NCBI GenBank assembly: GCA_027068695.1
Contig: JAMOMG010000175.1
Coordinates: 1-9,527 of the forward strand
DNA: 9,527 nt
Source: Flavobacteriaceae bacterium
GTDB lineage: Bacteria; Bacteroidota; Bacteroidia; Flavobacteriales; Flavobacteriaceae
Direction: 5' to 3'
Shown here one piece after another: positions 1 to 5,953 of this stretch. Numbering within the stretch: the first letter of the stretch is position 1; each line of letters begins with the position of its first letter. The notes below the pieces were generated by a model that did not search any database, had not been told where the DNA came from, and worked only from the letters and a program-made list of their open reading frames with translations. The position numbers were made by a program, and so were the translations under genes.

Positions 1-26
1 TTGTTGATCAGTCAATGACTGAAAAA

Positions 27-96
27 AGTTTAGCATCCAAATAGGGAAGATCGATTTTCGCTACTTCCCTATTGCTAACTCAACGGAACGTAAACT
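27..96 (+). promoter_or_regulatory. Candidate structured 5' leader RNA of rpsB
   Basis: This non-coding leader folds well by eye. An outer helix pairs AGTTTA (27-32) with TAAACT (91-96). A perfect 10-bp helix pairs AATAGGGAAG (40-49) with CTTCCCTATT (64-73), and its loop carries a short inner helix, CGA (52-54) with TCG (58-60). An alternative pairing of TAGC (31-34) with GCTA (74-77) would compete with the outer helix. The outer helix ends 8 bases before the rpsB start, so it could control access to the initiation region. No U-tract follows the stem, which argues against a terminator. S2 autoregulates rpsB-tsf through the leader in gamma-proteobacteria; applying that idea here is inference. 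It could instead be an RNA-processing site. Confidence 0.5.
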
Positions 97-104
97 AAAT
101 ACAG

Positions 105-848
105 ATGACAAAAATTGAAATTCAAGAATTATTAGATGCAGGTGTACACTTTGGTCACCTAACAAGAAAATGGGATCCAAACATGGCTCCATACATTTAT
201 GGAGAACGAAATGGAGTTCACATTATTGACCTTTACAAAACTGCTGCAAAAATTGAAGAAGCTGCTGAAGCACTAAAAAAAATTGCAGCTTCTGGTAGAA
301 AAATACTTTTTATAGCTACCAAAAAACAAGCTAAAGAAATTATAGCTGACAAATCTAAGAGTGTAAATATGCCTTACATTACCGAAAGATGGCCAGGTGG
401 TATGTTAACTAACTTTATTACTATTAGAAAAGCTGTTAAAAAAATGGCTGTAATTGATAGAATGAAGCAAGATGGATCTTTTGATGCTCTTTCTAAAAGA
501 GAAAAATTACAAATAAACCGTCAAAGAGAAAAATTAGAAAAAAACTTAGGTTCAATTACTGATATGACTCGTTTACCAGGTGCTATTTTTGTAGTTGATG
601 TTAAAAAAGAACATATTGCTGTTGCTGAAGCTAAAAAATTAAATATTCCAATTTTTGCAATGATTGATACAAACTCTGACCCAAGAGGTATTGATTATGT
701 GATACCTTCAAATGATGATGCTTCTAAATCTATTACTAAAGTATTAAGTTTCCTTATAGAAGAAATAGCAGAAGGTTTGGCTGAAAGAAAAGCAAATAAA
801 GAAAAAGCTGTTGAAGCAAAAGCAGGAAAAACTGAAGTAAAAAAATAA
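105..848 (+). CDS. rpsB: 30S ribosomal protein S2 (uS2)
   Basis: This encodes S2, a protein of the small ribosomal subunit that binds late in assembly near the head-body junction and helps S1 function. The 247 residues cover the full family length. Diagnostic segments are the N-terminal LLDAGVHFGHLTRKWDP (9-25), YIYGERNGVHIIDL (30-43), the ERWPGGMLTNF motif (94-104) and LPGAIFVVDVKKEH (157-170), followed by the DTNSDP turn (188-193). The last 25 or so residues form a Lys/Ala/Glu-rich tail, which varies in this family. The ATG is preceded by an A-rich stretch without Shine-Dalgarno sequence, as expected in Bacteroidota. tsf follows after 52 bases on the same strand, the classical rpsB-tsf pair. 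The leader at 27-96 may regulate it. Identification is essentially certain. Confidence 0.98.
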   Translation: MTKIEIQELLDAGVHFGHLTRKWDPNMAPYIYGERNGVHIIDLYKTAAKIEEAAEALKKIAASGRKILFIATKKQAKEIIADKSKSVNMPYITERWPGGMLTNFITIRKAVKKMAVIDRMKQDGSFDALSKREKLQINRQREKLEKNLGSITDMTRLPGAIFVVDVKKEHIAVAEAKKLNIPIFAMIDTNSDPRGIDYVIPSNDDASKSITKVLSFLIEEIAEGLAERKANKEKAVEAKAGKTEVKK

Positions 849-861
849 TGAATGTTCAATA

Positions 862-882
862 GTTGAATACTTATTATTCAAC
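862..882 (+). other. Intercistronic hairpin between rpsB and tsf
   Basis: GTTGAATA (862-869) and TATTCAAC (875-882) form a perfect 8-bp stem with a 5-base loop in the rpsB-tsf gap. TTCAA at 855-859 could pair alternatively with TTGAA at 863-867. No U-tract follows, only A-rich sequence, so it is not a typical terminator. It may be an mRNA processing or stability element that sets the S2 to EF-Ts ratio. This role is inference, because AT-rich spacers form such stems by chance fairly often. Confidence 0.3.
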
Positions 883-900
883 AAAAAATTATAAAATAAA

Positions 901-1866
901 ATGGCAAAAATTACAGCCGCAGAAGTAAGTAAATTAAGAAAATCTACCGGAGCTGGTATGATGGACTGTAAAAATGCACTTGTTGAAGCAGAAGGAGATT
1001 TTGACAAAGCAGTAAGTATTTTAAGAAAAAAAGGACAAAAAGTAGCTGATAAAAGAGCCGACAGAGAAACTTCTGAAGGTGCTGTTATTGCAAAAGTTAA
1101 TGATGACAATACACAAGGTGTAATTGTTTCATTAAACTGTGAAACTGATTTTGTAGCTAAAAATGATGATTTTGTAAATTTAGCAAAAGAATTTGCTGCC
1201 ATTGCTCTTAACTGTGATTCAAAAGAAGATTTTTTAAATGCTGATTTTGGAGGAATGACCGTTGCTGAAAAATTAATTGAGCAAACTGGTGTTATTGGTG
1301 AAAAATTAGAAATTGGAGGTTTTGAAAAAGTTGCTGGTGAATATGTAGGGTTCTATATTCATGCAGGAAATAAAATAGCTGCCTTAACCGCATTATCTGC
1401 AAATATTGATGATGCTGAAACCGTTGCAAAAGATATTTCTATGCAAGCTGCTGCTATGGGAGCAACCACATTATCTTATAAAGATTTAGATCCTGCATTT
1501 GTAGCTTCAGAAACTGAAGCACGTATAGCCGTAATTGAAAAAGAAAATATTGAATTAGAGAGATTAGGCAAAACATTGAAACATGTGCCTACCTTTATTT
1601 CAAGATTACAATTAACTGATGAAATTATCACAAAAGCTGAAGAAGATATAAAAGCTGAACTTAAGGCAGAAGGTAAACCTGAACAAATTTGGGATAGAAT
1701 TCTTCCTGGAAAATTAGAGCGCTTTATTTCTGATAACACAACTTTAGATCAAGAGTTATGTCTTTTAGACCAAAAGTTTATAAAAGATGAAAAACAAACT
1801 GTTGCAGATTATGTTAAATCTAAAGGTGTTGAAGTTACTGATTTTAAACGTGTTTCTTTAGTATAA
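901..1866 (+). CDS. tsf: Translation elongation factor Ts (EF-Ts)
   Basis: EF-Ts is the cytoplasmic nucleotide-exchange factor that releases GDP from EF-Tu so it can be recharged with GTP. The N-terminal UBA-like domain is clear (ITAAEVSKLRKSTGAGMMDC, 4-23, through the paired helices to about residue 55). The core motif TDFVAKN at 82-88, which contacts the EF-Tu nucleotide site, is intact. The C-terminal module carries GKPEQIWDRILPGKLERF (about 258-275) and ends in VADYVKSKGVEV. At 321 residues it is longer than the roughly 283-residue E. coli protein and close to the length usual in Bacteroidota. The chosen ATG begins with the canonical MAKITAAEV, leaving no doubt about the start. It is the second gene of the rpsB-tsf unit and is followed within 25 bases by a strong terminator. 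Confidence 0.98.
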   Translation: MAKITAAEVSKLRKSTGAGMMDCKNALVEAEGDFDKAVSILRKKGQKVADKRADRETSEGAVIAKVNDDNTQGVIVSLNCETDFVAKNDDFVNLAKEFAAIALNCDSKEDFLNADFGGMTVAEKLIEQTGVIGEKLEIGGFEKVAGEYVGFYIHAGNKIAALTALSANIDDAETVAKDISMQAAAMGATTLSYKDLDPAFVASETEARIAVIEKENIELERLGKTLKHVPTFISRLQLTDEIITKAEEDIKAELKAEGKPEQIWDRILPGKLERFISDNTTLDQELCLLDQKFIKDEKQTVADYVKSKGVEVTDFKRVSLV

Positions 1867-1886
1867 ACACATATTAAATAGATATT

Positions 1887-1914
1887 AAAAACTCACCAAT
1901 TGGTGAGTTTTTTT
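1887..1914. terminator. Bidirectional rho-independent terminator between tsf and the nagX-like gene
   Basis: Arms ACTCACC (1891-1897) and GGTGAGT (1902-1908) flank an AATT loop and are extended by AAAA (1887-1890) pairing with TTTT (1909-1912). The structure is a perfect palindrome, so it has a T-tract downstream when read on either strand. It lies between two convergent genes: tsf ends at 1866, and the minus-strand acyltransferase gene ends at 1919. It can therefore stop both transcripts. Confidence 0.9.
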
Positions 1915-1918
1915 ATAT

Positions 1919-3022
1919 TTATATTTTAATAAATATCTTTTTTCGATATAAAATGTACGTTAACAACCAAAAGAAAATAATATGAGTAACGGCAAATAAT
2001 AACGAGCCATTCATATTACCAGCAATAGGAACAAAAATTTCTTTATACAAATAACTATAACCTGTTAGTATTTCACCATCTGGGGTTGTGAATTTTACTA
2101 AATAAATTATTGTTTTAGCATAAATTCCTGAAAAAACAAAAATAAATAGTGGATTTGTTCCAAAATGAATGAATGGTTTAGACCAAGTTGTTATTTTCTT
2201 TATATCTATAATCCATAATAAAAAAGCCAAAAATAACATGGCTAAACCTCCAGTATATAACACGTAGGTACTTGTCCATAAAGGCTTATTAATTGGAAAT
2301 AAATAGCCCCAAAACCAGCCAATTATTGCAATTATAGCTCCAAAAACTACCATTTTTTTAATTGCAGCTGTAATATTATTTGAGTTTTCAATTATTCTGC
2401 CTGTAAAATAGCCCAGTATCACTGTTGCTATTGAAGGAATAGCGGATAATAAACCTTCAGGGTCAAAAGGTATTCCAAAACCTTTATACACATGATTTTC
2501 TCCAAATAGGAATAAATCTACTTTAGCTACAACATTGGATGTTAAACTATACACATCATCCGTACCACCCCAATATAGTAAAATCCAATAACCAAGTAGA
2601 ATGGTTACAAATATAACAAGCAACTGCTTATAGTTAAATTGCATACATAAAATAGCTGCAATTCCATAAGCAATAGCTATACGCTGAAGCACACCAAAAA
2701 AGCGTAAATGTTCAAAATCAAATTTTGGAAAAGCATTTAAAAAAAGTCCTAATAAGAAAATTACTGAAAACCTTTTTAAAACTTTCAAAAGTCCTTTTTT
2801 AGTGAGTCCAGTTCCATATTTTTTAAAAGAGAACCACATGGAAACTCCAACAATAAATAAGAAAAACGGAAATACCAAATCGGTTGGTGTACAACCATGC
2901 CATTTTGAATGTCTTAATGGAGCATAGACGTAGCTCCAACTTCCTGGGTTATTTACTAAAATCATTAAAGAGATAGTTAACCCTCTAAGTACGTCTAACG
3001 CAATTAATCTTTTTGTAGCCAT
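1919..3022 (-). CDS. NagX-like membrane acyltransferase (DUF5009 / HGSNAT family)
   Basis: This is a 367-residue polytopic inner-membrane protein with about ten hydrophobic segments, related to lysosomal heparan-alpha-glucosaminide N-acetyltransferase and to bacterial NagX. Family hallmarks are RLIALDVLRGLTIS (5-18), the NNPG turn (24-27), LRHSKWHGCTPTDLVFPFF (36-54), FFGVLQRIAIAYG (108-120) and FDPEGLLSAIPSIAT (186-200). His38 in the RHSKWHG stretch falls, by motif, where HGSNAT has its acetyl-accepting histidine. HGSNAT moves an acetyl group from cytosolic acetyl-CoA to an amino sugar across the membrane. In Shewanella, nagX belongs to chitobiose/GlcNAc gene clusters. The gene starts 2 bases after the permease stop, so the two are co-transcribed and probably translationally coupled. 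The exact substrate is unknown. The gene symbol is left empty because the function is only inferred. Confidence 0.85.
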   Translation of the reverse strand: MATKRLIALDVLRGLTISLMILVNNPGSWSYVYAPLRHSKWHGCTPTDLVFPFFLFIVGVSMWFSFKKYGTGLTKKGLLKVLKRFSVIFLLGLFLNAFPKFDFEHLRFFGVLQRIAIAYGIAAILCMQFNYKQLLVIFVTILLGYWILLYWGGTDDVYSLTSNVVAKVDLFLFGENHVYKGFGIPFDPEGLLSAIPSIATVILGYFTGRIIENSNNITAAIKKMVVFGAIIAIIGWFWGYLFPINKPLWTSTYVLYTGGLAMLFLAFLLWIIDIKKITTWSKPFIHFGTNPLFIFVFSGIYAKTIIYLVKFTTPDGEILTGYSYLYKEIFVPIAGNMNGSLLFAVTHIIFFWLLTYILYRKKIFIKI

Positions 3023-3024
3023 TG

Positions 3025-4347
3025 TTAGTTGTTTTTTTTCAATCCTAATTTATGGCCTGCAATGGCATAGTATAAAATAATAGCATAGCATATTAACAAA
3101 ATCCAATAACCCGAAGTTGCTGCTTCAGCAGTTGCAGAAACTTTATCTATTCCTTCAGCAATTAACTCCGCTTTTTTAGCATCTACCAACCTTCCATACA
3201 GTGGAGGTATAATAGCCCCTCCTGCAATGGCCATAATTAATAAAGCGGATGCTGTTTTGGTAAATTTACCTAAGCCTTTTAAAGTAAGTGGCCAAACTGC
3301 AGGCCAAACCAATGCATTAGCAACACCCAATGCTGCTACCAGCAATACAGAAGTAAACCCCGTAGTAAGTACAATACCAAGTGTTAATAAAAGGCCCAAT
3401 ACCGCACTCGCTTTAAGAGCTGATGCCTGACTAATAAACTTAGGAATTAGCACAATCCCCAAAGCATAAGTTCCTACCATAAACATTAAAGTATATGTGG
3501 CAAAAAATTTAGCATCTGCTCCCTCAAACCCCAAAGACAATCCATAAGAGATAATAGTATCAACAGCTATAACCTCTGCACCAACATAAACAAATAGAGT
3601 TAAAACACCTAACCACAAATGTGGGAATTGAAAAATACTGGTTTTTGTTGTTGTTCCCTCATTTGTTTCTTCAATTGGTTCTGCTTCTACATGTGGTAAT
3701 GGTGCTTTTCTAATCAAAATTCCTAAAACAAATAAAACAACTGCCATAATAATATATGGAGTTACTACACTGTCTGCCATAGTATCTAATAGTTGAGACT
3801 TCTCAGAACCACTAACAACGCTTAACTTTTCATTAATTTCCTTAATTCCTGATAGCAATAATGCTCCAAAAACAAGATTAGCCAAAGCCCCTGCAACTTT
3901 ATTTGCAATCCCCATAATTGCAATACGTTTGGCAGCACTTTCAATAGGTCCTAAAATTGTAATATATGGGTTTGATGCCGTTTGCAGTAAAGTCATTCCC
4001 ATACCCTGAATAAAAATACCAGTTAAAAATACCCAATACGTTCTTGCTTCTGCGGCAGGAATAAAAACCAATGCTCCTACTGACATTACAATTAAACCTA
4101 AGGACATTCCTTTTCTGTAACCAATTTTATTAATTATAGCCGAAGCAGGTAATGCCATTACTACAAAAGAAATATAGGAAGCTGTTGCTACCAAATAAGC
4201 TTGTGCTGATGTCAATTCATTTAAAGTTTTCATAAATGGAATTAACGAACCATTTATCCATGTTACAAATCCGAAAATAAAAAATAATCCTGCTATTATA
4301 ATTATTGGAATTAATGTGTTGTTACTTTTTAAAGGATTTGTACTCAT
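3025..4347 (-). CDS. Sugar MFS permease of the FucP/NagP type, probably for GlcNAc or a related sugar
   Basis: This 440-residue protein has twelve predicted membrane helices and belongs to the fucose:H+ symporter branch of the major facilitator superfamily. Characteristic stretches are FFIFGFVTWINGSLIPF (22-38), the cytoplasmic NKIGYRKGMSLG loop (73-84) and LLQTASNPYITILGP (120-134). By eye against E. coli FucP, the positions of the functional acids Asp46 and Glu135 are Gly33 or its neighbour and Gln122, so fucose-type substrate and proton handling should not be assumed. The downstream NagX-like gene points to N-acetylglucosamine or a similar amino sugar, but glucose or another hexose remains possible. 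It is the first gene of a two-gene minus-strand operon whose promoter must lie in 4348-4570. The family assignment is firm and the substrate is inference. Confidence 0.88.
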   Translation of the reverse strand: MSTNPLKSNNTLIPIIIIAGLFFIFGFVTWINGSLIPFMKTLNELTSAQAYLVATASYISFVVMALPASAIINKIGYRKGMSLGLIVMSVGALVFIPAAEARTYWVFLTGIFIQGMGMTLLQTASNPYITILGPIESAAKRIAIMGIANKVAGALANLVFGALLLSGIKEINEKLSVVSGSEKSQLLDTMADSVVTPYIIMAVVLFVLGILIRKAPLPHVEAEPIEETNEGTTTKTSIFQFPHLWLGVLTLFVYVGAEVIAVDTIISYGLSLGFEGADAKFFATYTLMFMVGTYALGIVLIPKFISQASALKASAVLGLLLTLGIVLTTGFTSVLLVAALGVANALVWPAVWPLTLKGLGKFTKTASALLIMAIAGGAIIPPLYGRLVDAKKAELIAEGIDKVSATAEAATSGYWILLICYAIILYYAIAGHKLGLKKNN

Positions 4348-4459
4348 AATGTTTGAAGATATTTACAGTTTTAAATTAAAAACTCTTTTTTTAATTTTTA
4401 AGCGCCTAATATACAAAATATCAAAGTATTTCTTTTTTATTAAAAGGCTTTCTTGAATT

Positions 4460-4528
4460 AAACTTTACGTTTGTAATTTCTAAATTATCTTGTCAAATAA
4501 AAATACATACCTTTTTATCAAACTTTAC
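4460..4528. repeat. Direct repeat of AAACTTTAC in the divergent promoter region
   Basis: The 9-mer AAACTTTAC occurs at 4460-4468 and 4520-4528, offset by exactly 60 bases, and each copy is followed a little later by TCTAAA (4479-4484 and 4530-4535). The second copy sits where the -33 element of the pyrH promoter would be. The pair could be a regulator site or a chance match in AT-rich DNA. Confidence 0.3.
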
Positions 4529-4543
4529 TTCTAAACAATTTAT

Positions 4544-4551
4544 TATATTTG
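4544..4551 (+). promoter_or_regulatory. Promoter -7 element of pyrH-frr
   Basis: TATATTTG matches the Bacteroidota -7 consensus TAnnTTTG exactly and lies 19 bases before the pyrH ATG, giving a predicted 5' UTR of roughly 14 bases. The -33 element is weak: the best candidate is TTTA at 4524-4527 rather than TTTG, with a slightly short spacer. The start point is predicted only from spacing. Confidence 0.65.
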
Positions 4552-4570
4552 CATAACTTTCAAAGAAATT

Positions 4571-5278
4571 ATGACTTATAAAAGAATTCTTTTAAAATTA
4601 AGTGGTGAAGCCCTTATGGGTGATCGCCAGTATGGTATTGACCCTGCAAGATTAGCTGAATATGCTAAAGAAATAAAAAAAATTGTTGATAAAGGTGTTG
4701 AAGTTGCCATAGTTATAGGTGGTGGAAATATTTTTAGAGGTGTAGCAGGTGCTAGTAATGGCATTGATAGAGTTCAAGCAGATTACATGGGAATGCTTGC
4801 CACAGTTATAAATGGCCTAGCGCTACAAAGTGCTCTGGAAGATGCTGGAATTAAAACGCGCTTATTAACTGCCATAAAAATGGAACAGGTTGCAGAACCT
4901 TTTATTAAAAGAAGAGCTGTTCGCCATTTAGAAAAAGGACGAGTTGTAATTTTTGGAGGAGGTACAGGTAATCCATATTTCACTACAGATACAGCTGCAG
5001 TTTTAAGAGCCATTGAAATTAACGCAAATGCTATATTGAAAGGAACTCGTGTAGATGGTATTTACACCTCAGATCCTGAAAAATTTAAAGATGCCATTAA
5101 ATTTGACTCAATTACCTATAAAGATGTAATGAGTAAAGGTTTAAAAGTAATGGATATGACAGCTTTTACCCTGAGCCAAGAAAATGATTTACCCATTGTT
5201 GTTTTTGATATGAATACTAAAGGAAATCTAGAAAAATTAGTTTCAGGAGAAAAAATTGGAACAAAAGTTGATAAATAA
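4571..5278 (+). CDS. pyrH: Uridylate kinase (UMP kinase)
   Basis: PyrH is the bacterial hexameric UMP kinase of the amino-acid-kinase fold. It phosphorylates UMP to UDP with ATP in pyrimidine nucleotide synthesis and is usually activated by GTP and inhibited by UTP. The 235 residues match the normal length. Visible motifs are [11 protein letters not shown] (7-17), the glycine-rich [10 protein letters not shown] (48-57), [15 protein letters not shown] (71-85), [15 protein letters not shown] (129-143) and [13 protein letters not shown] (157-169), which together form the phosphate, UMP and ATP sites. The ATG follows an A-rich, Shine-Dalgarno-free leader and begins the family-typical Y-K-R-I-L-L-K-L. 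frr follows after 24 bases, so the two form the conserved pyrH-frr pair, served by the promoter core at 4544-4551. Confidence 0.98.
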   Translation: MTYKRILLKLSGEALMGDRQYGIDPARLAEYAKEIKKIVDKGVEVAIVIGGGNIFRGVAGASNGIDRVQADYMGMLATVINGLALQSALEDAGIKTRLLTAIKMEQVAEPFIKRRAVRHLEKGRVVIFGGGTGNPYFTTDTAAVLRAIEINANAILKGTRVDGIYTSDPEKFKDAIKFDSITYKDVMSKGLKVMDMTAFTLSQENDLPIVVFDMNTKGNLEKLVSGEKIGTKVDK

Positions 5279-5302
5279 CTGTATAATTTAAATTTTTCAA
5301 TC

Positions 5303-5857
5303 ATGAATGAAGAGTTAAGTTTTATTATTGATAGTACTGAAGAATTAATGCAAAATGCTATCACACACTTAGAAAAAGAATTTAGAAACATTAGAGCTGG
5401 TAAAGCAAGCCCTTCTATGCTTGGAAGCGTTACAGTTGATTACTATGGCTCTCAAACACCACTTACTCAGGTTGCCAATGTTAGCACTATGGATGCGCAC
5501 ACTATTACTGTACAACCTTGGGAAAAGCAGATGCTTCATGAAATTGAAAAAGCTATTATGGTAGCAAACTTAGGTTTTAACCCTATGAATAATGGTGAAA
5601 TAGTTATCATTAACGTTCCTGTTTTAACTGAAGAAAGACGTAAAGAACTTTCTAAACAAGCTAAAGCTGAAGCTGAGATTGCAAAAGTAAGTATTAGGAA
5701 CGATCGTAAAGATGCCATGCACGAAATTAAGAAAGATGATGCATCTGAAGACATGAAAGCAAATGCTGAAATTGATATTCAGAAATTAACTGACAAATTT
5801 ATTGCTAAAGTTGATGAATTGTACAAAATAAAAGATCAAGAAATTATGAAAGTTTAA
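5303..5857 (+). CDS. frr: Ribosome recycling factor
   Basis: RRF works with EF-G to split post-termination ribosomes so the subunits can be reused. The 184-residue length is standard. The family signatures are FRNIRAGKASPSML (27-40), the domain II segment with QPWEKQMLHEIEKAI (71-85), PMNNGEIVIINVPVLTEERRKEL split around residues 94-116, and IRNDRKDAMHEIKK (131-144) in the long helical bundle. The start MNEELSFIIDSTEELM gives the expected first helix. It lies 24 bases after pyrH with no terminator between them, and a strong terminator follows 29 bases after its stop, so pyrH-frr is probably one transcription unit. Nothing in it looks damaged or unusual. Confidence 0.98.
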   Translation: MNEELSFIIDSTEELMQNAITHLEKEFRNIRAGKASPSMLGSVTVDYYGSQTPLTQVANVSTMDAHTITVQPWEKQMLHEIEKAIMVANLGFNPMNNGEIVIINVPVLTEERRKELSKQAKAEAEIAKVSIRNDRKDAMHEIKKDDASEDMKANAEIDIQKLTDKFIAKVDELYKIKDQEIMKV

Positions 5858-5886
5858 GTTTTAAAAGTTAAACTTATCTAAAAAAC

Positions 5887-5913
5887 AAAAAGCACTCCTC
5901 TGGGTGCTTTTTT
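5887..5913 (+). terminator. Rho-independent terminator after frr
   Basis: AAAAAGCAC (5887-5895) pairs with GTGCTTTTT (5904-5912). The stem extends inward by a T-G wobble (5896-5903) and a C-G pair (5897-5902), leaving a 4-base CTCT loop. A run of six T (5908-5913) follows. The A-run on the left arm also gives a T-tract on the minus strand, although no minus-strand gene ends here. Confidence 0.9.
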
Positions 5914-5920
5914 AATATTC

Positions 5921-5928
5921 TATATTTG
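5921..5928 (+). promoter_or_regulatory. Promoter -7 element of the DUF5686 gene
   Basis: TATATTTG matches TAnnTTTG exactly, and its eight bases are identical to the pyrH element. It lies 33 bases before the ATG at 5954, so transcription should begin at about 5935. The matching -33 region would fall inside the preceding terminator hairpin, and no good TTG is visible there. Confidence 0.6.
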
Positions 5929-5934
5929 TTTGTG

Positions 5935-5953
5935 TTAACTAAAAAATAGTTAA
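5935..5953 (+). other. Inverted repeat abutting the DUF5686 start codon
   Basis: TTAACTA (5935-5941) and TAGTTAA (5947-5953) form a perfect 7-bp stem around an AAAAA loop. The stem ends on the base before the ATG and starts about where the transcript is predicted to begin, so nearly the whole 5' UTR would be one small AU-rich hairpin. It might tune initiation or mRNA stability. Chance is also plausible at this base composition. Confidence 0.35.

Larger units (their letters stand above)
4348..4570. promoter_or_regulatory. Divergent intergenic region between the sugar permease gene and pyrH
   Basis: This 223-base AT-rich region drives transcription both ways and contains no credible ORF. Towards pyrH there is a clear promoter core (listed separately). 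Towards the permease I found only near-matches to TAnnTTTG on the minus strand, each one base short: TACTTTG (4428-4422) and TATTTTG (4420-4414). An AT-only inverted repeat, AAATTAAAAA (4373-4382) with TTTTTAATTT (4388-4397), lies in the permease 5' region. AAACTTTAC occurs twice (listed separately). No recognisable operator of a known sugar regulator was identified. Confidence 0.6.

Noticed and set aside
1..26. Possible end of an upstream gene such as rpsI
   Set aside because: No reading frame here resembles the conserved S9 C-terminus. The 11-base palindrome AGTCAATGACT (10-20) is visible but has no further support as a terminator or operator.
744..1202. Minus-strand ORF of 152 codons overlapping rpsB and tsf
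   Set aside because: It lies opposite two certain genes, has Ser/Phe/Leu-rich low-complexity sequence typical of the reverse complement of Lys/Glu/Ala-rich coding DNA, and shows no recognisable domain.
1476..1739. Minus-strand ORF of 87 codons inside tsf
   Set aside because: It is fully contained in tsf in antisense and has no family resemblance or own control signals.
1887..1914. Operator-like perfect palindrome
   Set aside because: Its place between two convergent gene ends and the T-tracts on both strands are explained fully by a bidirectional terminator.
3227..3430. Plus-strand ORF of 67 codons inside the permease gene
   Set aside because: It is antisense to a confident membrane protein gene and has no recognisable motif.
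4373..4397. AT-only inverted repeat in the permease 5' region as a riboswitch or terminator
   Set aside because: The stem contains no G-C pair, low-complexity A/T runs pair easily by chance, and no known riboswitch motif is present.
4576..5013. Two minus-strand ORFs (62 and 76 codons) inside pyrH
   Set aside because: Both are antisense to conserved kinase motifs and have no independent evidence.
5116..5754. Minus-strand ORFs across the pyrH-frr junction and inside frr
   Set aside because: They lie opposite two complete conserved genes and have hydrophobic/Ser-rich composition expected of antisense frames.
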